DNA from: Streptomyces sp. CB00316
Lineage (GTDB): Bacteria; Actinomycetota; Actinomycetes; Streptomycetales; Streptomycetaceae
Assembly: GCF_001905595.1 (NCBI RefSeq)
Contig: NZ_LIXI01000014.1
Span: 52,760-116,759 of the forward strand
DNA: 64,000 nucleotides
Reading direction: 5' to 3'
This document shows positions 43,151 to 51,387 of this stretch, piece after piece (position 1 is the first letter of the stretch; each line of letters opens with the position of its first letter). A program made the position numbers and the translations under genes. The notes under the pieces were generated by a model that was not told the origin of the DNA, searched no databases, and saw nothing but the letters and a program-made list of their open reading frames with translations.

Positions 43151-43639
43151 TCAGAGAGCCTTGTGCATGATGTGCAGGCCCACATAGCCCTCGGCCGGGT
43201 GGTGGAATCCCTCCGGAAGGGTGCCGATCACCTCGAAGCCGAGGGACTCGTACAGCTTGACCGCGCGGGTGTTCGTCTCGACAACCGCATTGAACTGCAT
43301 CGCCCGGAAACCCGACATGCGGGCCCACTCGACCGAGTACTCGCACAGGGCACGCCCCACCCCCTTGCCGGAGTGGGCGGGGTCGACCATGTAGGTGGCG
43401 CTGGCGACGTGGGAGCCGTTGCCCATGTGGTTCCGGTTCATCTTCGCGGTGCCGAGGACCGCTCCCGCCTCGTCGACGGCGACGACCACGCGGCTCGGCG
43501 GGGCGACGAACCACCACCCCTGTGCGTCCTCCTTTCCGAGGTCCAGCGGGTAGGTGAGGGTCTCGCCCGCGGCGACGATCCCGTGGAAGAACGGCCAGAT
43601 GGCGGGCCAGTCCTCGGTGATAGCTTCCCTGATCAACAT
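43151..43639 (-). CDS. GNAT-family acetyltransferase
   Basis: A 162-residue N-acetyltransferase. It starts MLIREAITEDWPAIWPFFH; the acetyl-CoA binding strand-loop is ATYMVDPAHSGKGVGRALCEYSVEWA (Q/R-x2-G-x-G/A motif at SGKGVGRAL), and RAVKLYESLGFEVIGTLPEGF is the conserved C-terminal part. The substrate cannot be told from the sequence. ATG 43639 has a weak ribosome site. Confidence 0.88.
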   Translation of the reverse strand: MLIREAITEDWPAIWPFFHGIVAAGETLTYPLDLGKEDAQGWWFVAPPSRVVVAVDEAGAVLGTAKMNRNHMGNGSHVASATYMVDPAHSGKGVGRALCEYSVEWARMSGFRAMQFNAVVETNTRAVKLYESLGFEVIGTLPEGFHHPAEGYVGLHIMHKAL

Positions 43640-43679
43640 GCGGCCATGATGCAGGACTCGAACGCCGGTCCGCGAACGG

Positions 43680-44723
43680 CTATCCGTCGCTCCGCCGGCG
43701 CCACCCCAGCCGGGCCAGCAGCCGTTTCCCGCCAGGCTCACGCAGACCGGAGGATGTTTCGCCGGCAGGGGATGACAGGGACGGCGCCGTCTCCACCACG
43801 GGCAGGGCCCGTGGTGGAGCCATGCAGGAGGTGGAGTCCGGGGCCGGTGTCATCCGCGCCCCGGGGTCGTCGCCCGGCCGTGGGGCGGGCCGCTCCTCGC
43901 GGGCCAGGTCCAGACCGAGCGTCAGGTTGACCCGCCGCCAGAGGATCTCGTCGGGATCGTCCGCCAGCATCAGCTCCCCCATGGTCTCCCTGGCCGCCAC
44001 GGAGCCCGGCCGCCCGAAGACGGGCTCCGGCCTGACCCGGGCGAGATAGGCGCGCTCGTACGGGTCCTCCACCACCTCCGCCAGATGCGCGGAGTCCAGT
44101 GCCGACGCCTCGACCGCCGCCCGCGCCCAGGGGTCGGCGGTGCGCTTCAGCAGTCGGTCGATGCGCTGGCTCCGCCAGTTCCGCGCCCGCCGGTCGCCGC
44201 CCGCCTCCAGCATCGTGCGCATCCCGAGGGGCGTGCGGCCGGCTAGCAGGTCGGGTTCCCGCATCGCGAATGAGGCGAGCTCGTCCGCGAGATAGAGCCA
44301 CACCACCGCGCGGTAGCGGTTCAGATAGAACGTGACCGGCGAGACGCAGCCCGCTCGGGCCAGCCGCGTGAACCGCGCGGGAACGATGCCGAGCAGAGCG
44401 GCACCCTCCGCGGTGCCGACGGTGCGGACGCGCTCGGCCAGCCCGTCGGGAAATCCCGGATCCTCGCGCAGCCGCGCGACTTCCCGCTCGTGCACCCGCG
44501 GCCGCCCGCCGCCGGACCCGGCGGTGACTGCGATCAGCCCCAGGTGCACAGCCAGCTCGAATTCGCTGCGCCTGAGCCCCAGTTCCTGCGCCGCACGGCC
44601 GGCGGCCACCGTGGCCGCCGATGTGCCGGGCGAGGTGTGTGCGCCCTCGTCCCGGCTTTCGTCGCCGCCCCGGACTTCGTACGCGCCCCCGGTCCGCGCG
44701 CGGATCGCTTCCTTGACTGTCAT
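43680..44723 (-). CDS. DUF6397 family protein
   Basis: A 347-residue protein restricted to streptomycetes as far as I recall. The N-terminal 150 residues contain two HTH-like units (AAQELGLRRSEFELAVHLGLIAV and EGAALLGIVPARFTRLARAGCVSPV), followed by conserved YLNRYRAVVWLYLADELASFA and a helical part; the last 80 residues are disordered and end in RLLARLGWRRRSDG. Suggests a DNA-binding or protein-binding role, not demonstrated. Confidence 0.75.
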   Translation of the reverse strand: MTVKEAIRARTGGAYEVRGGDESRDEGAHTSPGTSAATVAAGRAAQELGLRRSEFELAVHLGLIAVTAGSGGGRPRVHEREVARLREDPGFPDGLAERVRTVGTAEGAALLGIVPARFTRLARAGCVSPVTFYLNRYRAVVWLYLADELASFAMREPDLLAGRTPLGMRTMLEAGGDRRARNWRSQRIDRLLKRTADPWARAAVEASALDSAHLAEVVEDPYERAYLARVRPEPVFGRPGSVAARETMGELMLADDPDEILWRRVNLTLGLDLAREERPAPRPGDDPGARMTPAPDSTSCMAPPRALPVVETAPSLSSPAGETSSGLREPGGKRLLARLGWRRRSDG

Positions 44724-44851
44724 GGCCGTCCTCCCCGTGAGCTCGAATACTCTCCGTGATCACGGTAGCCCGACGGGGTCACCTCCGGTCCAACCTGTGG
44801 ATAACTCTCCTCGGCCGGAGAGAAGACCAGGTCAGAAGAGGTCACAAGGCG

Positions 44852-45265
44852 TCAGAGAGGTTTTGCGTCCTCCGGTCCGCTCTGGCGGACGGATACGCCG
44901 AGGTGCTCGCCGACCCGGTTGACGAGCAGGGTCATCTCGTAGGCCACCTGCCCCACGTCGGCTTCGGCGGCGGTCAGCACACACAGGCAGCTGCCGTCGC
45001 CCGCGGCGGTCACGAAGAGCAGGGCCTCGTCGAACTCGACCATGGTCTGGCGGGCTCGCCCCGCCCGGAAGTGACGCCCCGAACCGCGCGCCAGGCTGTG
45101 CAGGCCGGAGGAGACCGCGGCCAGGTGTTCGGCGTCCTCGCGGGCCAGTCCGGTGCTGGCCCCGGTGACCAGGCCGTCGTTCGACAGCACCAAGGCGTGC
45201 CGTATGTACTGCACCCTGCTGGTGAGATCGTCAAGGAGCCAGTCAAGTCCCCGGTCAAGCGCCAT
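44852..45265 (-). CDS. Roadblock/LC7 domain protein (conservon CvnB type)
   Basis: A 137-residue roadblock domain: LDWLLDDLTSRVQYIRHALVLSNDGLVTGASTGL, EDAEHLAAVSSGLHSLARG, and CLCVLTAAEADVGQVAYEMTLLVNRVGEHL. In complete Streptomyces conservons this protein sits between a histidine-kinase-like CvnA and a DUF742 protein CvnC, with the GTPase CvnD last. Here CvnA and CvnC are absent and a CvnD-like gene lies 600 bases away on the same strand. ATG 45265 has GGGGAGGA upstream. Confidence 0.88.
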   Translation of the reverse strand: MALDRGLDWLLDDLTSRVQYIRHALVLSNDGLVTGASTGLAREDAEHLAAVSSGLHSLARGSGRHFRAGRARQTMVEFDEALLFVTAAGDGSCLCVLTAAEADVGQVAYEMTLLVNRVGEHLGVSVRQSGPEDAKPL

Positions 45266-45405
45266 CTGCTCGTCCTCCCCGTGCCTTCGTTCCCCGCGCC
45301 CCGCTACGCGCGTAAGCCTTGCGCACCGCCTCCGTACGGGCAAGCGCCCCCCGTCTCCCGGGGCGCCGCTTCGCGCCATGCGAGCAGCGGGCCCAGGATG
45401 GGTCC

Positions 45406-45834
45406 ATGGCACATCACATGACCGATGAAGAGTGGCGGGCCTTCCTTTCCGAGGGCACTCGCACTGCGAAGGTGTCGACGGTGCGGACCGACGGCAGTCC
45501 GCATGTCGCGCCCGTCTGGTTTCTGCTCGACGGCGATTCGCTGGTCTTCAACACCGGCAGGAAGAGTGTGAAGGGCCGCAATCTGGAGCGCGACGGACGG
45601 GTCTCCCTCTGTGTCGACGACGACCGGCCGCCGTACGCGTTCGCCGTGGTTCAGGGGCGTGCGGAGCTGAGCGAGGACCCCGAGGAACTGCTGCGGTGGG
45701 CCACGCGGATCGCTGAGCGCTACGTGGGGCCGGAGGCCGCCGAGGAGTTCGGCCGGCGCAACGGTGTGGCCGGTGAGCTGGTGGTGCGCGTGCGGATCGA
45801 CAAGGTGATCGCCCTGGCCGGCCTGGCCGACTGA
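45406..45834 (+). CDS. PPOX-class flavin/F420-dependent oxidoreductase
   Basis: A 142-residue split-barrel protein of the pyridoxamine-phosphate-oxidase-like family. GTRTAKVSTVRTDGSPHVAPVWFLLDGDSLVFNTG and KGRNLERDGRVSLCVDDDRPPYAFAVVQGRAEL form the cofactor-binding barrel typical of actinobacterial F420- or FMN-binding members. It lies on the opposite strand between the roadblock and GTPase genes, so it splits them. Confidence 0.85.
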   Translation: MAHHMTDEEWRAFLSEGTRTAKVSTVRTDGSPHVAPVWFLLDGDSLVFNTGRKSVKGRNLERDGRVSLCVDDDRPPYAFAVVQGRAELSEDPEELLRWATRIAERYVGPEAAEEFGRRNGVAGELVVRVRIDKVIALAGLAD

Positions 45835-45838
45835 ACGG

Positions 45839-45859
45839 CCGCTCGCCGCCGGCGGGCGG
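45839..45859. terminator. Short GC hairpin between convergent genes
   Basis: CCGCTCGCCG at 45839-45848 can pair with CGGCGGGCGG at 45850-45859 (one wobble; the apex must open to form a loop). It fills the 25-base gap between the PPOX stop and the GTPase stop. Confidence 0.35.
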
Positions 45860-46483
45860 TCAGCCGACGGCGTCCAGGAGCCGGGCGGTGTGCACACGCC
45901 CGGCGTACTCGATGGTACGGATCAGGACGTCTTTCCCGGAGTCCCGGTCGCGCGCGTCGCACAGCACGACGGGCGTGCCCCGGTCCAGGTCGAGGGCGTG
46001 CGACACGTCGTGCGCCGCGTAGGTGCGCGCCCCGGGGAAGCAGTTGACGGCGACGACGAACGGTATGCGCCGGCGCTCGAAGTAGTCGACGGCCGCGAAG
46101 CAGCCCTCCAGACGCCGGGTGTCGGCGAGGACGACCGCAGCCAGCGCGCCTTCGGACAGCTCGTCCCAGAGAAACCAGAAGCGGTTCTGTCCCGGTGTGC
46201 CGAACAGGTACAGAGACAGACCGGCGTGGATGGTAATACGGCCGAAATCCATCGCTACGGTCGAGGCGGTCTTCCGTACCGCCCCTTCCGTGTCGTCCAG
46301 GTCACGCCCGGCCTCGCTGAGCGGTTCCTCGGTCCGCAGCGGCCGGATGTCGCTGACCGCGCCGACCAGGGTCGTCTTCCCGGCTCCGAATCCGCCCGCC
46401 ACCAGGATTTTCAGGGCCATCGCGGAGTCGTCCCCCTGGGCGCCGTGCGTGCTGTGCGCGTTTCCGACGTGCTCAAAGGACAT
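45860..46483 (-). CDS. ATP/GTP-binding protein (conservon CvnD type)
   Basis: A 207-residue small GTPase. P-loop ILVAGGFGAGKTTLVGAVS at residues 26-44, the switch GTPGQNRFWFLWDELSEGALAAVVLADTRRL, and the NKxD-equivalent VAVNCF with VLCDARDRDSGKDVL. This is the DUF/ATP-binding protein CvnD of Streptomyces conservons, which works with a membrane kinase-like protein, a roadblock protein and a DUF742 protein. The partners CvnA and CvnC are not encoded nearby. ATG 46483 has CAGGAGA upstream. Confidence 0.88.
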   Translation of the reverse strand: MSFEHVGNAHSTHGAQGDDSAMALKILVAGGFGAGKTTLVGAVSDIRPLRTEEPLSEAGRDLDDTEGAVRKTASTVAMDFGRITIHAGLSLYLFGTPGQNRFWFLWDELSEGALAAVVLADTRRLEGCFAAVDYFERRRIPFVVAVNCFPGARTYAAHDVSHALDLDRGTPVVLCDARDRDSGKDVLIRTIEYAGRVHTARLLDAVG

Positions 46484-46718
46484 CGATCACTTCTCCTGTG
46501 AGAGATTCTCCTGCGATTGAGCCGCACACCTCGGCGAACCCCGGTCCAGTCGCTCGGACATCACTGTCGGGACAGGATGGCAACCGTCTGCACGGTCCGA
46601 GAGGGTTGATCGTTCTTGATCGATGCAGACCTCGCCTGCACACTCCTGCCGCATCTCGTAGCTGTACGACACGGCCTCTACACTGGTTTCTTTCGGTCGC
46701 GGCAGGGAGAGAGCAAGC

Positions 46719-47084
46719 GTGTCGACAGGTACCGGCGGCGGTTTCCACGATCCGCCCGCCGAGGTGCTCGCCGAGGCCGCGGCCGCGTTCGGGCTCCTGG
46801 CGACACCGGCGAGACTGCACATCGTGTGGGCGCTTGCCCAGGGCGAGAGCGATGTGACGGGCCTCGCCGAACGGGTCGGCGGCACCCTCCCCTCGGTCAG
46901 CCAGCACCTGACCAAGCTCAAGCTGGCCGGTCTGGTGCGTTCGCGGCGTGAGGGCCGCAGGCAGGTCTACCTGGTCGACGACCCCGACGTGGTGACGGTC
47001 GTCCGGCTCATGGTCGGCCAGCTCGCCGAGCGCGCGGGCCACCCGGCCCAGGAGACCGTCCGCCTGCGTGAGCTCGGTGCCTGA
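46719..47084 (+). CDS. ArsR/SmtB-type transcriptional regulator
   Basis: A 121-residue winged-helix repressor: LLATPARLHIVWALAQGESDVTGLAERVGGTLPSVSQHLTKLKLAGLVRSRREGRRQVYLVDDPDVV. Metal-binding cysteines of the ArsR type (CxC in helix 3) are not present, but a His pair at the C-terminal helix (RAGHPAQETV) could bind metal as in the SmtB/CzrA group. It is followed directly by a decayed P-type ATPase gene that it may once have controlled. GTG 46719. Confidence 0.88.
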   Translation: MSTGTGGGFHDPPAEVLAEAAAAFGLLATPARLHIVWALAQGESDVTGLAERVGGTLPSVSQHLTKLKLAGLVRSRREGRRQVYLVDDPDVVTVVRLMVGQLAERAGHPAQETVRLRELGA

Positions 47085-47094
47085 GGGCAGCGCA

Positions 47095-49036
47095 GCCGCG
47101 GGATCCGGCCGGACCACGTCCGGCACACCGGCCCCGGTGACACCCTTCCCGGCCAGTCGGCGCCGGTGGCAAAACATCCCCTCGACGCACCGGACCCCGC
47201 GCTCGCCGGGACCGGGCCCTTCGCGCAGCCGCAGCTCTGCTTCCAGGGCAGCAGCGTGTCGTCCGGCAGCGGTACGGCGGTGATCACGGCCACCGGTGGG
47301 GCCACCCGGTTCGCCGCCGCGCACGACGGCCGGACCCGGCAGCGGGGTGCCAGCGCCTTCGACCGGTCGGTGCAGGGCATCTCCTGGACGCTGATCCGCT
47401 GACCGAGGACCGGCCCGTCGTCGAAGCGGCGGTCGACGGCGCGGACCTGCCCGATCCCGGCGTTCTGCGGTGGCCGGCGCTCAGCGCGCTGTGGACGCTC
47501 CAGCTGGCGGACCTGCCGGCCCCGGACGCCCTCGACGAGGCGGTGCTGGACGCCGCGGAGGAGGCCGAGGGCTGGGGGCCGACCACGTACGAGGGGGTGG
47601 CCGCGCTGCCCTTCGATCCGGTGCGGCGGGTGGCGACCGCGGTGCTCCGGCGGCCGGGCCGGCTCGGCATCCACACGCTGGTGACCAAGGGGGCCGTCGA
47701 GGCCGTGCTCGAACGGTGCGCGCTGGACGGGGACGAGCGGGAGCGGCTGCTCACCCTCGCCGCCCGGAAGGCGGATTCGGGGCTGCGCCTGCTGGCCGTG
47801 GCCCGCGCCGACCGGCCCGCCCGGCATGGTGCGTACACCCCTGCGGACGAGCGCGGTCTCACTTTTGTGGGCCTGGTCGCGCTGCGGGACGTACCCGCGC
47901 CGAGCGCCGCCGAAGCCCTGGACGTGCTGGCCCGGCGGGGCGTGACCGTCAAGGTGCTGACCGGCGACCACCCGGGTACGGCGGCCCGCGCCTGCGAGGA
48001 TCTGGGCCTGCGCACGAACGCGGCGGGCGGGTACGGCGACGTGGTGACGGCCGAGCTGATGGACACCCTGTCGGACGCCGAGCTGGCGCGGGTCGCGGAC
48101 CGGGCGACCGTGTTCGCGCGCTGCACGCCTGAGCACAAGGCCCGGATCGTCTCGGCGCTGCGGGCCGCCGGGCACACCACCGGGTTCCTCGGCGACGGCG
48201 TCAACGATCTGCCCGCCCTGCACGCGGCCGATGTCGGCATCTGCCCGCGCAACGCGGTCGATGTGGCGCGTGAGGCGGCCGACGTCGTGCTGGCGGAGAA
48301 GGACCTCACCGCGATCGACCGGGCGGTGCTGGCGGGGCGGCACAGCAACGGGAACATCGCCACCTATCTGCGCATCTCGCTCTCCTCCAACCTGGGCAAC
48401 GTCATCGCCATGTTGACGGCCGGGCTGATGCTGCCCTTCCTCCCCATGCTCCCGGCGCAGGTGCTGGTGCAGAACCTCTGCTTCGACGCCGCGCAGCTCG
48501 CCTTCGCGTTCGACCGCCCGGGCGCGTCCGCCCTGCGCCGGCCCACGGTTCTGCGCTCACGTGACTTCCTGCGCTTCATCACCGGCTTCGGACTGCTCAA
48601 CGCCGCCGCCGACCTCGCCACCTTCGGGGTGCTGGCCCTCGCTCTCCACAACGCGGCCGGGACCGACGGCGAGGCAGCCTTCCACGCCGGGTGGTTCACC
48701 GAGAACCTGCTGACCCAGGCCCTCGTCATGGTCCTGCTCCGGACCGGTCGCAGCGCCGCCGAACGGCGGGCCGGAGGACCTCTGCGAGCAGCGGCGGCCG
48801 GACTCGCCGTGGTCGGCGTCGTGCTCCCCCTGACCCCGCTGGGACCCCTGCTGGGGATGAGTGCCCTGCCGCCCCTCTACTACCTGCTGCTCGGGTCGGT
48901 GCTGGGCCTGTACGCGGTGGGGCTCACGGCGGCACGGAGGCGTTACGAGCGGCGCCGTACGGTCGGCGCCGAGCTGGAGCGTACGGCCGGCGCCGAACCG
49001 GAGCAGGGCGTACGGAAGGCCGGCGCGGAGCGCTGA
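47095..49036 (+). pseudogene. P-type cation ATPase (MgtA/CtpA-like), decayed
   Basis: Two pieces of one ATPase. 47095-47402 reads the actuator domain (CFQGSSVSSGSGTAVITATG, ATRFAAAHDGRTRQRGASAF, DRSVQGISWTLIR) and stops. From about 47399, one frame over, it continues LTEDRPVVEAAVDG, with the nucleotide domain, the hinge LTGDHPGTAARACEDLGL, FLGDGVNDLPALHAADVGI and the C-terminal membrane helices to the stop at 49036. The join deletes membrane helices 3-4 and the DKTG part of the phosphorylation motif, leaving only LTED; the catalytic Asp is gone. The N-terminal helices are also missing. ATG 47543 would allow a 497-residue product, but it could not transport. Confidence 0.85.
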
Positions 49037-49062
49037 GGGGGTGGCTGTCCGGCCTTCGAACG

Positions 49063-49100
49063 ACAGTTGTACAGTTGCGCAATGCGGCAACTGTTGCCGC
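49063..49100. promoter_or_regulatory. Overlapping palindromes upstream of tatA-like gene
   Basis: ACAGTTG occurs at 49063 and 49071, and its complement CAACTGT at 49088-49094, giving an inverted pair with 10 bases between. Overlapping it are the 8-base palindrome TTGCGCAA (49075-49082) and the 17-base perfect repeat GCGGCAACTGTTGCCGC (49084-49100). The cluster sits 28 to 65 bases before ATG and looks like a regulator binding site on the promoter. Confidence 0.55.
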
Positions 49101-49127
49101 ATGGGCGAGGAGAAGGGCGGGACCAGC

Positions 49128-49292
49128 ATGTTGCGTAACAGCCTGGAGCCCTGGCACCTGTTGATCCTGGCCGTCGTGGTGATCGTGCTCTTCGGCTCGA
49201 AGAGGCTGCCCGACACCGCCCGCGCCCTGGGGAAGTCGGTGCGCATCCTCAAGAGCGAGGCGAAGGCCATGAAGGACGACGAAGCCCGCTGA
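49128..49292 (+). CDS. tatA: Short TatA-type twin-arginine translocase protein
   Basis: A 54-residue protein: LRNSLEPWHLLILAVVVIVLFGSKRLPDTARALGKSVRILKSEAKAM. The short hydrophobic helix, the conserved FGSKRLPD hinge and the amphipathic helix are the TatA pattern. It is shorter than the usual 85-95 residues: the C-terminal tail is nearly absent. No tatC or tatB is nearby, so this is an orphan paralog. The promoter has dense palindromes. Confidence 0.85.
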   Translation: MLRNSLEPWHLLILAVVVIVLFGSKRLPDTARALGKSVRILKSEAKAMKDDEAR

Positions 49293-49310
49293 TCCCGGCT
49301 CAGACCCCGG

Positions 49311-49328
49311 GGTCCGGTGACCCGGACC
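49311..49328 (+). terminator. Candidate terminator after tatA
   Basis: GGTCCGG (49311-49317) and CCGGACC (49322-49328) form a 7-bp stem with a TGAC loop, extended by outer GC pairs, 18 bases after the tatA stop. Confidence 0.4.
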
Positions 49329-49500
49329 GGCTCTCGGCCGCCGCTCACTTCAGGGCTTGCGCAATCCGGGAACCTTGAAGGCCGCGTGGGGCGTTCGTAC
49401 CAGTAGCGGCCACATGTAGTGACAGCGAAGCAGCACGGATCGCAGGATCAAGGGATCGACCGATCAGACGTGCGGACCGACCGAACACTGGAGGACATTC

Positions 49501-50076
49501 ATGGGTGTGAGCCTGGCGAAGGGCGGCAACGTCTCCCTGTCGAAGGAGGCCCCCGGCCTGACGGCCGTGACGGTCGGCCTCGGCTGGGACGTACGGACCA
49601 CGACCGGGGCCGATCACGACCTGGATGCCAGTGCGCTGCTGTGCTCCGCCGCGGGCAAGGTCCTCTCCGACGCCCACTTCGTCTTCTACAACAACCTCAA
49701 CAGCCCCGACGGTTCCGTGCGCCACACCGGTGACAACCTGACAGGCGAGGGCGAGGGCGACGACGAGTCGGTAGAGGTCGACCTGGCCTCGGTCCCCGCG
49801 GAGATCGCGAAGATCGTGTTCCCGGTCTCCATTCATGACGCCCAGAGCCGGGGCCAGAGCTTCGGCCAGGTGCGCAACGCGTTCATCCGCGTGGTGAACC
49901 GGGCCAACGGAGTCGAGCTGGCCCGCTACGACCTGAGCGAGGACGCCTCCACCGAGACCGCGATGGTCTTCGGTGAGCTGTACCGGCATGGCGCGGAGTG
50001 GAAGTTCCGCGCCGTGGGCCAGGGGTACGCCTCGGGGCTCGCCGGCATCGCGTCCGACTACGGCGTCAACGTCTGA
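49501..50076 (+). CDS. TerD-family stress protein
   Basis: A 191-residue TerD protein. GVSLAKGGNVSLSKEAPGLTAVTVGLGWDVRTTTG at the N terminus, the calcium-binding loop DHDLDASALL, FVFYNNLNSPDGSVRHTGDNLTGEGEGDDE, and FVFGELYRHGAEWKFRAVGQGYASGL-type C terminus match the family. TerD proteins bind Ca2+ and are linked to tellurite resistance and stress in bacteria; several copies are normal in Streptomyces. Confidence 0.92.
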   Translation: MGVSLAKGGNVSLSKEAPGLTAVTVGLGWDVRTTTGADHDLDASALLCSAAGKVLSDAHFVFYNNLNSPDGSVRHTGDNLTGEGEGDDESVEVDLASVPAEIAKIVFPVSIHDAQSRGQSFGQVRNAFIRVVNRANGVELARYDLSEDASTETAMVFGELYRHGAEWKFRAVGQGYASGLAGIASDYGVNV

Positions 50077-50243
50077 GCAGCACCTGCTGCCGGCCGCGGA
50101 CGGACTCGGGATCGTGGCTCGGGGTCATTGCTCGGCAACGCGGCCCCGGCACCCGGCGCCCCGCCCTCAGGCGGGTAGCGCCGGAGCCCGGGCCGTCGCC
50201 GCGTGGCGTTCCGTACGGGCTCCGACTGCGCGATCATGTCCGC

Positions 50244-50843
50244 ATGACCGATGACCACACCCATGTACTGGACTTCTTCACCCCGCGCGCGACCGACTGG
50301 GACAGCCGGTTTCCCGACGACGGCCCGGCCTATGCCGCCGCGGCCGGTCTGCTCGGGCTGCGGCCGGGGGACGCCGTGCTCGACGCGGGCTGCGGTACCG
50401 GCCGGGCGCTCCCGGCCCTGCGCGCGGTGGTCGGCCCACGCGGCACCGTGCTGGGCGCCGATCTGACACCCGCCATGCTGGAGGCGGCCGTGCGGGCGGG
50501 GCGAGCGGAGAGCGGCACGCTGATCCGGGCCGATGTCGCGCGGCTGCCGCTGCGTGACGGGGCGTTGGACGCGGTGCTCGGGGCCGGGCTGATCTCACAT
50601 CTGGCCCGCCCCGAGGCCGATACGGCGGAGCTCGCGCGGGTGGTGCGGCCGGGCGGTGTGCTGGCCCTGTTCCACCCGATCGGCCGCGCCGCCCTGGCCG
50701 CGCGGCACGGGCGCGCCGTCACCGATGACGACCTGCGGGCCGAGCCCAGGCTGCGGGCTCTGCTGGCCGGTTCCGGATGGCGGCTGGACTCCTACACCGA
50801 TGAGGACGACCGCTTCCTCGCCCTCGCCGTACGCCAGGCCTGA
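50244..50843 (+). CDS. Class I SAM-dependent methyltransferase
   Basis: A 199-residue methyltransferase of the UbiE type. VLDFFTPRATDWDSRFPDDGPAYAAAAGLLGL, SAM motif AVLDAGCGTGRALPALRA at about 44-61, VLGADLTPAMLEAA and VVRPGGVLALFHPIGRAAL are present. Its substrate is unknown. ATG 50244 has a weak ribosome site. It stands alone. Confidence 0.85.
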   Translation: MTDDHTHVLDFFTPRATDWDSRFPDDGPAYAAAAGLLGLRPGDAVLDAGCGTGRALPALRAVVGPRGTVLGADLTPAMLEAAVRAGRAESGTLIRADVARLPLRDGALDAVLGAGLISHLARPEADTAELARVVRPGGVLALFHPIGRAALAARHGRAVTDDDLRAEPRLRALLAGSGWRLDSYTDEDDRFLALAVRQA

Positions 50844-50844
50844 G

Positions 50845-51075
50845 GGAACACGAACCCTGGCGCGTTGCCGTGCGCAAGCTCTGGTATCGGTACGGAACAG
50901 CGCCCCGCAGCCTCACACGGTGCCGCCCACGTGGCGGCCGCCAGCACATCGGGGCGGTCGAACGTGACATCGTGCCCGGCACCGGGCGCCTGGATCACGC
51001 CTACCCCCGAGGCCACCAGCTCGGCGACGCCGGGCAGGGCACCGCTCAGCGTCCCCTGGAGGAAGCGCCGCTGCG
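50845..51075 (-). pseudogene. Alpha/beta hydrolase C-terminal fragment
   Basis: One minus-strand frame reads RRFLQGTLSGALPGVAELVA, GVGVIQAPGAGHDVTFDRPD and VLAAATWAA, the last strand-His-helix unit of an alpha/beta hydrolase (catalytic His in AGHDV). No start or nucleophile elbow is found upstream, and the neighbouring sequence is a different gene fragment on the other strand. A decayed gene. Confidence 0.6.
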
Positions 51076-51387
51076 GGCCGGGCGGAGCTGCGCGACCGGC
51101 CGGCCTGCCCGGAGCGAGCGGACATCACCGACGAGAACCGGTGGTTCGTCCTGCTGGCCCTCCTCCGGCATCTTCCGGAGCCCTCGGGGCACCCGGAGGT
51201 GCTGCGGCGGCGACTGGTGTTCCCGGAGGAACCCGGGAGCTTCTTCTACGACGGTGACCGGCCGCTGCGCGCCGAGGAGCTGGAGGACCCCTTCCGCAAG
51301 GGCGTCCTCACCGTCGCGCGGGCGACCGGTGAAGCGGAACTCGGATGGTTGCGGACCACCCTGGAGTCACTCGACGGGCACGTCTGA
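51076..51387 (+). pseudogene. PadR-type regulator C-terminal fragment
   Basis: Starting near AAGRAELRDRP, the end of a winged helix, the frame continues TDENRWFVLLALLRHLPEPSG, PEVLRRRLVFPEEPGSFFYDG, and RPLRAEELEDPFRKGVLTVARATGEAELGWLRTTLESLDGH. This resembles the C-terminal domain of PadR regulators; the N-terminal DNA-binding half is missing and the sequence before it belongs to the antisense hydrolase fragment. Its end overlaps the MpaB-type gene by 21 bases. Confidence 0.55.

Noticed and set aside
46487..46660. Minus-strand frame upstream of the CvnD-like gene as a possible CvnC remnant
   Set aside because: No DUF742 features; the frame is antisense to the ArsR promoter region and has poor codon bias.
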